Positions 31,494 to 40,373 of a stretch of 64,000 bases of DNA are shown piece by piece. Both the position numbers and the translations under genes were made by a program. The notes under the pieces were generated by a model. That model did not search any database. It was not told the DNA's origin and saw only the letters and a list, made by a program, of their open reading frames with translations. Each line of letters starts with the position of its first letter. Position 1 is the first letter of the stretch. The stretch is taken from NCBI RefSeq assembly GCF_001644605.1, contig NZ_CP011388.1, forward strand, positions 4,445,501 through 4,509,500, read 5' to 3'. The stretch comes from Paenibacillus swuensis (lineage in GTDB: Bacteria > Bacillota > Bacilli > Paenibacillales > DY6).

Positions 31494-32414
31494 ATGAACA
31501 CGATTCGTGAAAGGCAGGCCAGCGGGATGGTTATGTACCGGAGCAGCGATTATTTACAGAGTCCCGAGTTCCCTTTTCATATGGATAAGTATGAGATTCG
31601 GGCAGGACAGTTTGTTGAAGAACACAGCCATGAATTCATAGAATTCGTGTTTATCGCGGGGGGACGGGGCATTCATCGCTATCAGCAAGAAGAGTATACG
31701 GTCGCCAAGGGCGATGTCTTCGTGATTGGACCGGGGGTTGCGCACGGATATCGTGTGGATGCGGGCGATACGCTTGAAGTATACAATCTGTTGTTGGAAC
31801 CACCGTTGTTGTCCGGTGAATTGGAAGCGCTCTTTAAAGTAACGCCTTTCGTTAACTTTTTCTATGTGGAACCTTTTTTACGCAAGACCGTCGAATTTCA
31901 ATCCAGGCTTACTCTGGATGCCGCCCAAATTATTGAGCTTCAATATCTCATCGGCAAAATCAAGCAAGAATACCTCAACCAAGATGCCGGCTATCAAGTT
32001 TTAACGAAGACGATGCTGATTGAGCTGTTCATCTTCCTCAGCCGCATCTATGATCGGAATAAAAAAAATCCGCTGGCCGCGCTCACCGATGAAGGCAGGC
32101 TGTTCCAGCAGGTTTGTGAATTTATCCGGATGCATCATATGAAGCCGCTCACTCTGACCCAAGCTAGCCAGATGTGCGGATACAGTCCCTCCGCCTTCTC
32201 GGCCAAGTTCAAGCAGCATACCGGCAAGACGTTCGTGGAATACCGGAATGAAATTAGGTTGAACGTTGCCGGTGAATTGCTCAAAGGCACGGAGTTGAAG
32301 ATTCTGGATATCGCGTTGAAAGTAGGTATTGATGACCTGAGCTACTTCAACCGGATGTTCAGGGGATTGTTCGGCGTAACGCCCGGAGTTTATCGTCGGG
32401 ATGCCGGAAATTGA
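31494..32414 (+). CDS. AraC family transcriptional regulator with cupin sensor domain
   Basis: A 306-residue regulator. The N-terminal cupin domain (about residues 10-165) has the metal-cupin-like EEHSHEFIEF and VFVIGPGVAHGY motifs. The C-terminal AraC domain has two helix-turn-helix units (about residues 205-300; TLTQASQMCGYSPSAFSAKF and ILDIALKVGIDDLSYFNRMF). Start at ATG 31494 is a choice: no strong ribosome binding site is at the ideal distance, and an in-frame TTG 12 bases earlier is possible. Divergent from the DUF455-like gene, its likely target. Confidence 0.92.
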   Translation: MNTIRERQASGMVMYRSSDYLQSPEFPFHMDKYEIRAGQFVEEHSHEFIEFVFIAGGRGIHRYQQEEYTVAKGDVFVIGPGVAHGYRVDAGDTLEVYNLLLEPPLLSGELEALFKVTPFVNFFYVEPFLRKTVEFQSRLTLDAAQIIELQYLIGKIKQEYLNQDAGYQVLTKTMLIELFIFLSRIYDRNKKNPLAALTDEGRLFQQVCEFIRMHHMKPLTLTQASQMCGYSPSAFSAKFKQHTGKTFVEYRNEIRLNVAGELLKGTELKILDIALKVGIDDLSYFNRMFRGLFGVTPGVYRRDAGN

Positions 32415-32446
32415 AAGGCGCTGACCAATGCGGTCAGCGCCTTTCA
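32412..32446. terminator. Bidirectional terminator overlapping the AraC stop codon
   Basis: TGAAAGGCGCTGACC (32412-32426) and GGTCAGCGCCTTTCA (32432-32446) form a 15-bp perfect stem. The stop codon of the AraC gene lies in the stem. It also serves the large convergent gene ending at 32449. Confidence 0.8.
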
Positions 32447-32448
32447 GT

Positions 32449-35400
32449 TCATGGTGCAATCAATTGCTGCAGCCCTTTCACAGACTTCATTAACAGATCT
32501 GCCGTTGCAGGTGTCAAAGTCGTTCTGTTCTTATCAATCTCTTGAATCAGCTGCGGAAACCACTTTGTTCTCAGCTCGTTCTTGGTTGCCGCGGACATGT
32601 TGGCTGACTTCATCTTGATGATTGTAATGATGGCACAGATCCCGTCCGCAAGCTTCTTGTTAGTCACTTTCTGCTTCACCAGTCTGCACAACCCGTCAAA
32701 CGTAATCTTCACCTGGAAGCTTACTTGTGTGTCCGCTCGGTTGCCGGCACGGTCTACCGCGTTGTAGGCTGCGGTGTTAGCACCGAAGTTATACGTATAA
32801 GCCGGTTTAGAGGATGATGTGCATGCGGCTGTTGCGATTCCGGACGTAGCGTCACTGGAGGTGCATGTCAGCAAGACGGTGTGATCCGCGTCGTATACGG
32901 ACTTATCGGATGTTGCAGTAAGTACCGGCTTCGTCATATCTAATACGATCTCGTCCGAGAACACCGTGCTCACATTACCGGCCTTATCCGTAATTCTGAC
33001 AAACAGCTTATGTGCTCCGTCCCCCGCAGGTAAATTCAGTGATTTTTCCTGTACAAAAGGCTCTTCCTCGGACCACTGCTTGCCGTCCCAGGAGACACTC
33101 ATCATGGCAAGCCCGCTTCCGTTGTCGGAACCCGTCAATACAGCTTTAACCACTGTCGTTCCTGTGAATGCGGCCCCTTGTTGAAGCTGAACCTCGCCTG
33201 TCGGAGCAGTAAGGTCCACCACGAATGTGGTTACCGCCCCTTCCATCGTGCCCTGACTATTCACAATGACGGTGTAATCCCCTTCCGTTGCGTTAGGAAG
33301 TGTGAAGGAGACGACGTATTGGCCGGTGTAACCACTCACCGTCTGACCTACGTATACGATGCGGCCGTATTCATCGGTCACCTTGACCGCCACCGGTTTG
33401 CGGTTTCCAGACGTAACTGTGCCTCTGATATTGACTTGATCATTGGCGTTAAGGAATGAAGCTTGAACGGTTACTGACGCATGCGCTGTGGTGACCGGCA
33501 CAATTTCTGATGACTCAGAGATAAGTCCCACCTCATCTTCTGCGCGTACTGTAAACGAGTACGGTGTGTTCGGATCCAGATTGTGTATAGTCCAGGTTGT
33601 ACCCTCTGTAAATCCAGCCAGTCGGATTCCATCATAGACTCTGTAGCCCTTCACCTTGTAGTTATCCGTGGAAGGATTCCAGGAAAGCGTCACACGGGTT
33701 TCCTTCACATTGGAAGCCGTGACGCCCTGAGGCGCGCTTGGAGGAAGTGCGTCTCCGTCTTTACCGAACATTTCCAACTCGGACACATTCGCATCCTTGC
33801 CGGGTGCAGGCATATATCGGATGTATCGATATCCCTTCACATTACGAATGACCACTTCGTTCCATCCTTCTGCCGGTTGTATGCGCATCGTATACAGCGT
33901 ATCATAACCGCCATCAGCCGATAATGCAGATCCTTGGAACTTACCGCCTTTCATATCCGCAGCTTTGGCGCCGTCAACGAAGAACCGAATTTTAGTTATC
34001 TGCTTGTATTGATTCTCACCCATATCCATGCCGACATATCCGCCGCTGCCCGTCATTGCCGCATAAGAAGTAGACGTATCGCCATCGAACGCTTTCGTCA
34101 CATCACGGTTTGCATCGATTCCCTCGGTTCCAAACGGCGTTCCTTGCAGCCGAGTGTAGGGAGGATCCGTAACTACGCTGACCGGTAAGCTGGATGCAGA
34201 CACGTTTCCTGCTTCATCTTTCGCTTTCACCGTGAATGTGTAAGTTTTGGACGGCTCGAGGTTTAATACGCTGTATGCCGTCCCTTTCGTACTGCCCACC
34301 ATGTTGTCATTCGCGAACACATCATAAGTTACCGTTGTTTCGTAATCCTTAGCGGCTTGCCATAACAAGGAAACCATCGTATCCGTATGGGCATTAACCG
34401 CAAGTCCCGCAGGCACGGTCGGAGGCGTTGTATCCGGCTCGCCGTACCCCGAGTACGTGATACTGTCAATCCACAATGTAACAGGATCATTGGCAAAAAT
34501 ATTGAATCCGAGACGCTCGGATGGCGAATCTCCTTGCGTAAAATCTACGCTGTACGTGTTCCATTCGCCCTTCTTCAAGTTCGCGCCGTCTGCCCAACCT
34601 CCGTTAAACGTCCATCCCGCGCCGAATATCATAGGCTGCAGCGCGGAAATCTTCGAATCTGCCGGAATGTACACGCGGAACGTTATCGTCTGGTTCTTAT
34701 GAATCCTTGGATCCGGCCGGTCAATGCCTACGCCAACAACGCCGGTTGAAGCGCTTCCTGCGAATTGTACCTTCACAGACCCTTCTCCCTTGTAGGCGAA
34801 TGCGGAATCCAGGGACACCGTTGCCGCGGTCCCGTCGAACACTTTAAAGCCGTGCATATCCCCGTTCTCAAAATTATAACGGGTGAAGTCCGCAGGCTCC
34901 ACAGTTGCGGCTTGCAGCGGAGTACTTTCACCGGACGCATTGCCTTCACCGTCCAACGCACGCAGGATAATCGAATAATTTGTTTTGAACGTTAACCCGC
35001 GCACCGTAAATTCCGTTTGGGACGTTGTCCCCTTCAGCGCGCCGTTCACCAGAATCTGATAATCCGTGACACCAACATTATCAGTCGCTGCGTTCCAGCC
35101 CAGGGTAAGCGTCGTATCCGTTGCGCGCTGCAACGTTAAACCTTCCGGGCTTTGAGGAGCTTCGGTATCTAATACCGTCGGTAAGGCCGCACTGTACTTC
35201 GTAGCGATCCGAATTTCATCGAACGAACTCTGATTGGGACCGCTTCCTCCATAGTAGACCATGTTGAGGAAAGTCAGATCTGCCGAGGAAGTCGCAATGG
35301 CATCCGGTTGCGCCGGTGGAGAAACGAAGTCCGCAGGATCGACATACATACTGATTAAGGTCGTCGGGTTATAGTCGATTCTCATCAGAACCAGCGTAGG

Positions 35401-37017
35401 TTTTCCGACGATAACCGGTATGTTGCTTCGATATACATTGTTATCTATTTTTAAGGACCAATAGCGTTTGCCGTCCGCGTTCGATGCGGAACCGAAATAT
35501 CCGGCTTGCACCCCTTGCTGCCAATATTCGTTACCGTAGCTAAGCTCGTCATTGTTGTTCTGGTCTTTGCGCAGCAGGGCGCTGAACCAGAGGGTCTTTC
35601 CGTGCTTGCCTGCTTTGCCGTTCTCGAGTAATTCTGCGAAAGGACCTGAAGGACTTAAATCCAGTCCGCGATAAGCGGTCAGATAGGATTTCCCACCCGC
35701 ACTATAGCCGCCTTCCTGATACAATCCAGGATAGGTTAATGGCGATGCGTCACGCACTTCGTACCCGGGAACACTGTTGTTCCCGTCCTGCACCTCCCAG
35801 TCGGCTTTCCAGCCGCGACCGCCGCCGCTTCCGTTCAGCTTGCCGGTCGCGGCACCAAACGGTTCCCACGCCAGCAGCTTGCCTGGAACCGGATCAACGG
35901 TCTCCGGCGGTGTCGTCACATCCAGAACCTCACTGGACTCGGATACGTTGCCCGCATAATCCACAGCTCTCACTTGGAACTGATAGCGCGTGTCCGGCTG
36001 CAAGCCGGCTGCATCGTAGCCGGTAGTGACGGTGTCCGCAAGGTATGCGCCATCGTTATAAATCTGATATTTGGCCACCGCGTCATCATCCGACGAGGCT
36101 TGCCAGTTCAATTGAAGATAGGTTGATAACAAGGTACCCGCAGCGACACCGACAGGCGCTGAAGGCGGGCTCGTATCCTTGGCCGTCGGGGCAACCGCAC
36201 CGAAAGAGGTGCCGATTCGCAGCTCATCGAATAGTCCCTTGCCCGGACTGTTTCCTGCATAGAATGTCACATTGGAGAAGGACAAATCCGCAGCTGTCTC
36301 CGCTTGGGCCGAAGGAACAGACGGCTCGCCGCCGTTTAACGCCGGATTCACGTATAAGGAAACTTTATTTGGGGTCCCGTACTCCACCTTCAGCGCAAGG
36401 AACGAAGCTTCATTCGTTACGATCGGCACCGTGCTTGGATACGTGACACCGTCTAACTGGAATGACCAATAGGTCGTTCCGGTAACGGTCGGCTCCGCAC
36501 CGAAATATCCGGCCTGAAGCCGCATGGAGTTCCATTCATAACCGAAGGAAAGGTGATCTCTGTTATAGTGATTCTTGCGCAGCATGCCGCTGAACCATAA
36601 CGTAGTTCCGGGCTTGCCAATCTTTCCGCCGCTGGTAACGTACTCTGCGAACGGTCCAGTATTGCTCACATTCATGCTCCGGTAAGCGGTTTTGAAAGAA
36701 GATCCTCCGGTAGCGTAACCTCCTGCGGTGGTCAGGTTGGAATAGACGGGAGGCTCCGACGTCTCCGTCTGGTATCCCGGTAACTGCGTGTCGCTGTCCT
36801 GAATCGTCCAGCTGCCACCAAAGCCGCGTCCCCCGTCAGCAAGTTGTAAAGAGGCGTTGTTATTATAAAGAAACGGATCATAGGCCAGCAATTCCCCCGA
36901 ATCCTCTGTTAGGGCGGGCGTTTCCGCCGTTTCGGCCATAACGGGCACCACCATCATGTGCAACAGCAGAACAAAGACTAGAGAAACAGATACCATTTTT
37001 CTGAATATACAGCTCAT
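32449..37017 (-). CDS. Large secreted multi-domain protein with FN3, F5/8C and duplicated lectin-like modules
   Basis: A 1522-residue exported protein. A Sec signal peptide occupies residues 1-28 (cleavage near VMA). Domains in order: lectin-like module A1 (about 44-281), FN3-1 (283-370), module A2, a clear duplicate of A1 (381-614), FN3-2 (618-706), carbohydrate-binding-module-like domain (711-858), and FN3-3 (864-951). Then come F5/8 type C discoidin-like (954-1086), FN3-4 (1093-1178), two or three Ig-like domains (1181-1438), and a helical C-terminal domain (1439-1522) resembling the FIMAH type. No catalytic domain is recognised, so it is likely a surface or secreted adhesin that binds polysaccharide. 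ATG 37017 has GGGAGG ten bases upstream. It follows the GH-A-like gene by 18 bases and is probably co-transcribed. Confidence 0.82.
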   Translation of the reverse strand: MSCIFRKMVSVSLVFVLLLHMMVVPVMAETAETPALTEDSGELLAYDPFLYNNNASLQLADGGRGFGGSWTIQDSDTQLPGYQTETSEPPVYSNLTTAGGYATGGSSFKTAYRSMNVSNTGPFAEYVTSGGKIGKPGTTLWFSGMLRKNHYNRDHLSFGYEWNSMRLQAGYFGAEPTVTGTTYWSFQLDGVTYPSTVPIVTNEASFLALKVEYGTPNKVSLYVNPALNGGEPSVPSAQAETAADLSFSNVTFYAGNSPGKGLFDELRIGTSFGAVAPTAKDTSPPSAPVGVAAGTLLSTYLQLNWQASSDDDAVAKYQIYNDGAYLADTVTTGYDAAGLQPDTRYQFQVRAVDYAGNVSESSEVLDVTTPPETVDPVPGKLLAWEPFGAATGKLNGSGGGRGWKADWEVQDGNNSVPGYEVRDASPLTYPGLYQEGGYSAGGKSYLTAYRGLDLSPSGPFAELLENGKAGKHGKTLWFSALLRKDQNNNDELSYGNEYWQQGVQAGYFGSASNADGKRYWSLKIDNNVYRSNIPVIVGKPTLVLMRIDYNPTTLISMYVDPADFVSPPAQPDAIATSSADLTFLNMVYYGGSGPNQSSFDEIRIATKYSAALPTVLDTEAPQSPEGLTLQRATDTTLTLGWNAATDNVGVTDYQILVNGALKGTTSQTEFTVRGLTFKTNYSIILRALDGEGNASGESTPLQAATVEPADFTRYNFENGDMHGFKVFDGTAATVSLDSAFAYKGEGSVKVQFAGSASTGVVGVGIDRPDPRIHKNQTITFRVYIPADSKISALQPMIFGAGWTFNGGWADGANLKKGEWNTYSVDFTQGDSPSERLGFNIFANDPVTLWIDSITYSGYGEPDTTPPTVPAGLAVNAHTDTMVSLLWQAAKDYETTVTYDVFANDNMVGSTKGTAYSVLNLEPSKTYTFTVKAKDEAGNVSASSLPVSVVTDPPYTRLQGTPFGTEGIDANRDVTKAFDGDTSTSYAAMTGSGGYVGMDMGENQYKQITKIRFFVDGAKAADMKGGKFQGSALSADGGYDTLYTMRIQPAEGWNEVVIRNVKGYRYIRYMPAPGKDANVSELEMFGKDGDALPPSAPQGVTASNVKETRVTLSWNPSTDNYKVKGYRVYDGIRLAGFTEGTTWTIHNLDPNTPYSFTVRAEDEVGLISESSEIVPVTTAHASVTVQASFLNANDQVNIRGTVTSGNRKPVAVKVTDEYGRIVYVGQTVSGYTGQYVVSFTLPNATEGDYTVIVNSQGTMEGAVTTFVVDLTAPTGEVQLQQGAAFTGTTVVKAVLTGSDNGSGLAMMSVSWDGKQWSEEEPFVQEKSLNLPAGDGAHKLFVRITDKAGNVSTVFSDEIVLDMTKPVLTATSDKSVYDADHTVLLTCTSSDATSGIATAACTSSSKPAYTYNFGANTAAYNAVDRAGNRADTQVSFQVKITFDGLCRLVKQKVTNKKLADGICAIITIIKMKSANMSAATKNELRTKWFPQLIQEIDKNRTTLTPATADLLMKSVKGLQQLIAP

Positions 37018-37035
37018 CCTAATGCCCACCTCCCT

Positions 37036-40000
37036 TTATTTACGGAAATCATCGACATTCAGTGATTCGTAGATGGAAGAACCCTTCAGATTATACAAGG
37101 ATTCCATATTCAATTTCTCAGAAGCCACAACAGGCGCTTCTTTAATATCCCCCCGTCTGTACATCAGCGCGTAGGCGGGGAACTGACCCATAATACCTGG
37201 TGTATTGATCGGCCATTTGTCAATCTTGGTGGACCATCCCGGTTTGTTCATGGCAAACCAGTGCAATACGTCAATACCTTGCATCGCTCCGTATGCAGCC
37301 ATAAAGAATGCGCCTTCTGCCGTATAAGGTGTAGGATTCGTCCACGTAATTTCCGAGATCATAGAAGGATGACCTTCGTTATGAATCATCTTTACCGGAT
37401 TCGTGTCCGGCTTGGTAACCACCGGCTCGGGCTTGAACGTATCGCCGGTCTGAACGGTATATACCATTCCGTTCGTAGCGCCGTGATTAGCTTCGAAATA
37501 AGCGTGACGATCAATGATATCCGCCGGCTCGTAGCTGTAGCGTTCAAGCGCTTCCAGTTTCTGCGGATCGGCCGTGATCCAGTTACTTGCACTGATCATA
37601 CTTTCCGAGCCGATGTCGTCCCGCATGAAGTCAACCATCTCCTGATAGAAGTCGCGGCTGGTCTCAACAAGGAACCTCAGTTGGTCTCTGCGCCGCTTAT
37701 GGTCGCCCTCTTCACCCGTCGCCCATGGAGTAGGTCCGATTTCTTCCACTTGCATCACCGTCTGCTCGGGAACGTCCGCCCATTCCTTCTGTAAAGGTCC
37801 CCACGCGTCATATGCCGCATCGATCGAACCGTAACGCGCTACAAGCCACTGGCCGAATTGACTGTACAGGTTCTGCTTCACTTTGTCAGGGTATTTCCAA
37901 TCGGCGAACGTCCAGAACAAGAAGCTGTCTTCATTCTGAATTTCCAAATTGGCAATAGCGGGCTCCTTCGCGAGCGGGGTTCCGTTCTCGTAAGGATTCG
38001 GCGCCGTCAACATCTTGCGCAGCCCTTTCTTGTATACCTCTTGCTGCTTCTTGTCGAATAGCAACAATCCGAACGGATTCTTGTTCCAGTCGTAGAATTC
38101 ATAACCGGGTTGCTTATAATCCTGCGCATTGGTCATATCCGACCACAGCACGAAATAATAGCTGAGATTCGTATAAATCCCTTTGTTCTTCATGGCATGC
38201 ACGAAGTAATGCATGCGGCTCAGTGTGTCATCGGTGATTACGCCATTCTCATCGAACAATTCTCCATGAAGACGTACAGCATTCACACCATACTTCGCAA
38301 GTTGGCCTGCCATATAATCCATGTCCGAATTTTCCAGGTTGAGCACTTCCAGCCCGCTGTTAATGCCCCAAAAGCGCGCTTCCTGGCCGTTCCCGAGCAG
38401 AAGCTTCTCGCCTTCTGAGCGGATGAAGCCGGATTGCCCCGCCCGCTTCTCATTCAGGTAGGTCAAGTCGATCGGTGTTACCTGACCCGGTTGCTCGAGG
38501 TCCGGCTCGAATGCCCAATAACCCGGTTCGGCTAGTCCAAGCTTTTCACCGGGACGCACTAGCCCGCTTGGAAGAAAGGACTGCTTTGTGAGCAGGAAGG
38601 CATCCAGGGCCGCAACCGATTCTCCCGTTTCCTTCATTAACTTGATCTCAAAGGTATGCTTGCCCGGTGTTAACGCTACTCCGCCCATAGACACCCAGTT
38701 TGCGCCGATAAATCTGCGCAAGAACGTGTCGTCAAGCAGTGTAATATTGCGGTCCAGCGTCTTCCATTCCCCTCCGTCAAACCTCCAGTGGAAAGGCCCG
38801 TGCAGCCAGAATTTACGGACAAAGAAAGAATATTGACCATTCTCCGGCACGTTGATCTCGTATGTAGCCGAAGGCGGATTCGCTTCATCGACTTGCGTCG
38901 GTCCCAAATCCAGCCAATCGCCGCCCGATAACAAATGTCGGGTTGTCGGGAGCGTCTCCGCGCCGAAATCCGAATTGGCGAACTGACCGAAATTGGTGGA
39001 TACCGGGGATTCGCCTTCCCACCAGACGTAGACCGGCGGTTTATTTACAATTGGAGCGGGAACATAAGGGTCCTGCAGACCGTTGCGTTCCACCAGAGTG
39101 TACATGGTATCCGCAGGAAGCTGGACGGTGACACCGCCGCTTACGGTGGTAACCGGCAGTTCCCGCTGAACTCTGCCGTTGCTGTCTAGGGCATACACCT
39201 TGCTGATATCGTTCATCTGCTTCAACAACACGGTTGCTTCAATATTACGTACATTCATGGGACCTCCGCCCAGTGCCGTAATCTTGCGGGTGCCGTCCGT
39301 TCCCGACGCCTCTGTTCTGAAACCGTAAGGTATATTCTCGGTGAAAGCTTGAATCAACAGTTTCCTGGACGTTTCAATAGGACTGCCGTCCATGGAAGTA
39401 ACGGCAATATTACCGAATTCATTGGTAGAGGTAATCCGTACGTCTTTCAGTTCTACTCCGTTTGCGGCTGCAAGTTTTCCCGTTACGGCTTGACTTCGGG
39501 CTGTATTCAGCCGAACATGGCCTTGACCGTATTTCCACTCCAGCTCTCCTGTGGCGCTGGTAATTTTTTTGGCGTTCTCATCGATATATTGCGTAACATC
39601 TGCGGCAAGCTTCATGGCTGTGTCCGTTGAGAAACTTCGCGTGACTTTGCCTGTGAACAACAAGTAAGGATTTAATTTCGCCTCGGTTACGGGGGAAAGA
39701 GAAACCGTATTGACTTCCACGGAATGGGAAAGCGGCCTCAAATCAGTCAGGTTGTCCCAACTCATCAGTTTAACGGAACGGACAGATTGAGCATCTACCT
39801 CCCCGACGGGAATGACAACCGCTCTTGTTTCGCCAGCTTGCATTTCTGTTACTTCCGTAACGGCATGAATTAAACGATGTTCCTCCCCATAAATTCCGAT
39901 TACCAGTGTCATAGCCAAAGAGCCTGAGGTTTCATTCTTCAACGTACCCGACACCGTGTTCGTGCTTCCGTTCCAGGTCACTGAGGACCAGGTAACCGCA

Positions 40001-40110
40001 TAGGCTGCCGCAGCCTGGATAACCCTCTCGTCCGATGTTACGCCCATACCTCCTGCTGAAGTCAGTAACATGGCCGAAATTGTAGTGCGAACACATAATC
40101 CTCTCAGCAT
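37036..40110 (-). CDS. Secreted clan GH-A-like glycoside hydrolase with carbohydrate-binding module
   Basis: A 1024-residue exported protein with a signal peptide at about residues 1-36 (ends VIQAAAA). A beta-rich region follows (about 40-345), then a CBM6/35-like jelly-roll (about 360-510; WWEGESPV, SFFVRKFWLHG), and a (beta/alpha)8 barrel (about 545-990). Candidate acid/base Glu727 lies in LEIQNEDSF and candidate nucleophile Glu920 in MISEITWTN, as in clan GH-A. The family number is not assigned. The chain ends about 35 residues after the barrel, without the C-terminal beta-domain that many such enzymes have. The start at ATG 40110 follows AAAGGTGG; a GTG five codons earlier is also possible. 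A cre-like site lies about 100 bases upstream. Confidence 0.8.
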   Translation of the reverse strand: MLRGLCVRTTISAMLLTSAGGMGVTSDERVIQAAAAYAVTWSSVTWNGSTNTVSGTLKNETSGSLAMTLVIGIYGEEHRLIHAVTEVTEMQAGETRAVVIPVGEVDAQSVRSVKLMSWDNLTDLRPLSHSVEVNTVSLSPVTEAKLNPYLLFTGKVTRSFSTDTAMKLAADVTQYIDENAKKITSATGELEWKYGQGHVRLNTARSQAVTGKLAAANGVELKDVRITSTNEFGNIAVTSMDGSPIETSRKLLIQAFTENIPYGFRTEASGTDGTRKITALGGGPMNVRNIEATVLLKQMNDISKVYALDSNGRVQRELPVTTVSGGVTVQLPADTMYTLVERNGLQDPYVPAPIVNKPPVYVWWEGESPVSTNFGQFANSDFGAETLPTTRHLLSGGDWLDLGPTQVDEANPPSATYEINVPENGQYSFFVRKFWLHGPFHWRFDGGEWKTLDRNITLLDDTFLRRFIGANWVSMGGVALTPGKHTFEIKLMKETGESVAALDAFLLTKQSFLPSGLVRPGEKLGLAEPGYWAFEPDLEQPGQVTPIDLTYLNEKRAGQSGFIRSEGEKLLLGNGQEARFWGINSGLEVLNLENSDMDYMAGQLAKYGVNAVRLHGELFDENGVITDDTLSRMHYFVHAMKNKGIYTNLSYYFVLWSDMTNAQDYKQPGYEFYDWNKNPFGLLLFDKKQQEVYKKGLRKMLTAPNPYENGTPLAKEPAIANLEIQNEDSFLFWTFADWKYPDKVKQNLYSQFGQWLVARYGSIDAAYDAWGPLQKEWADVPEQTVMQVEEIGPTPWATGEEGDHKRRRDQLRFLVETSRDFYQEMVDFMRDDIGSESMISASNWITADPQKLEALERYSYEPADIIDRHAYFEANHGATNGMVYTVQTGDTFKPEPVVTKPDTNPVKMIHNEGHPSMISEITWTNPTPYTAEGAFFMAAYGAMQGIDVLHWFAMNKPGWSTKIDKWPINTPGIMGQFPAYALMYRRGDIKEAPVVASEKLNMESLYNLKGSSIYESLNVDDFRK

Positions 40111-40207
40111 ACCGTTACTCGCCACCTTTCCATATCAGTTATAGGGCATCTAGGCTTTTCATTGACCTATAATAACTTCAAAACGCCCTCATGCTTTACA
40201 TCATAAA

Positions 40208-40221
40208 TGTAAGCGAATACA
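40208..40221 (-). promoter_or_regulatory. Weak cre-like site upstream of the GH-A-like gene
   Basis: TGTAAGCGAATACA matches the cre consensus at 12 of 14 positions. It lies 98 bases before the start, in a 263-base gap that otherwise holds only a hairpin (40309-40341). Confidence 0.35.
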
Positions 40222-40302
40222 TAATAAACGGAAAATGATCCTTTCTTATGTGAAAACGGTGCTCTGAATGTAATGACATGACCATTTTCCCACATCAAAA
40301 AA

Positions 40303-40341
40303 CGATGCCTAAGGTATGTTGCAACAACTCCATAACCTTAG
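40303..40341 (-). terminator. Probable terminator of the GH78-like gene
   Basis: CTAAGGTATG (40309-40318) pairs with CATAACCTTAG (40331-40341) with one bulged base. A run of six T follows after six bases on the minus strand, so it may be weak. Confidence 0.5.
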
Positions 40342-40373
40342 TGCACCGTTGTTTAAATTTTATATTTCTATAT

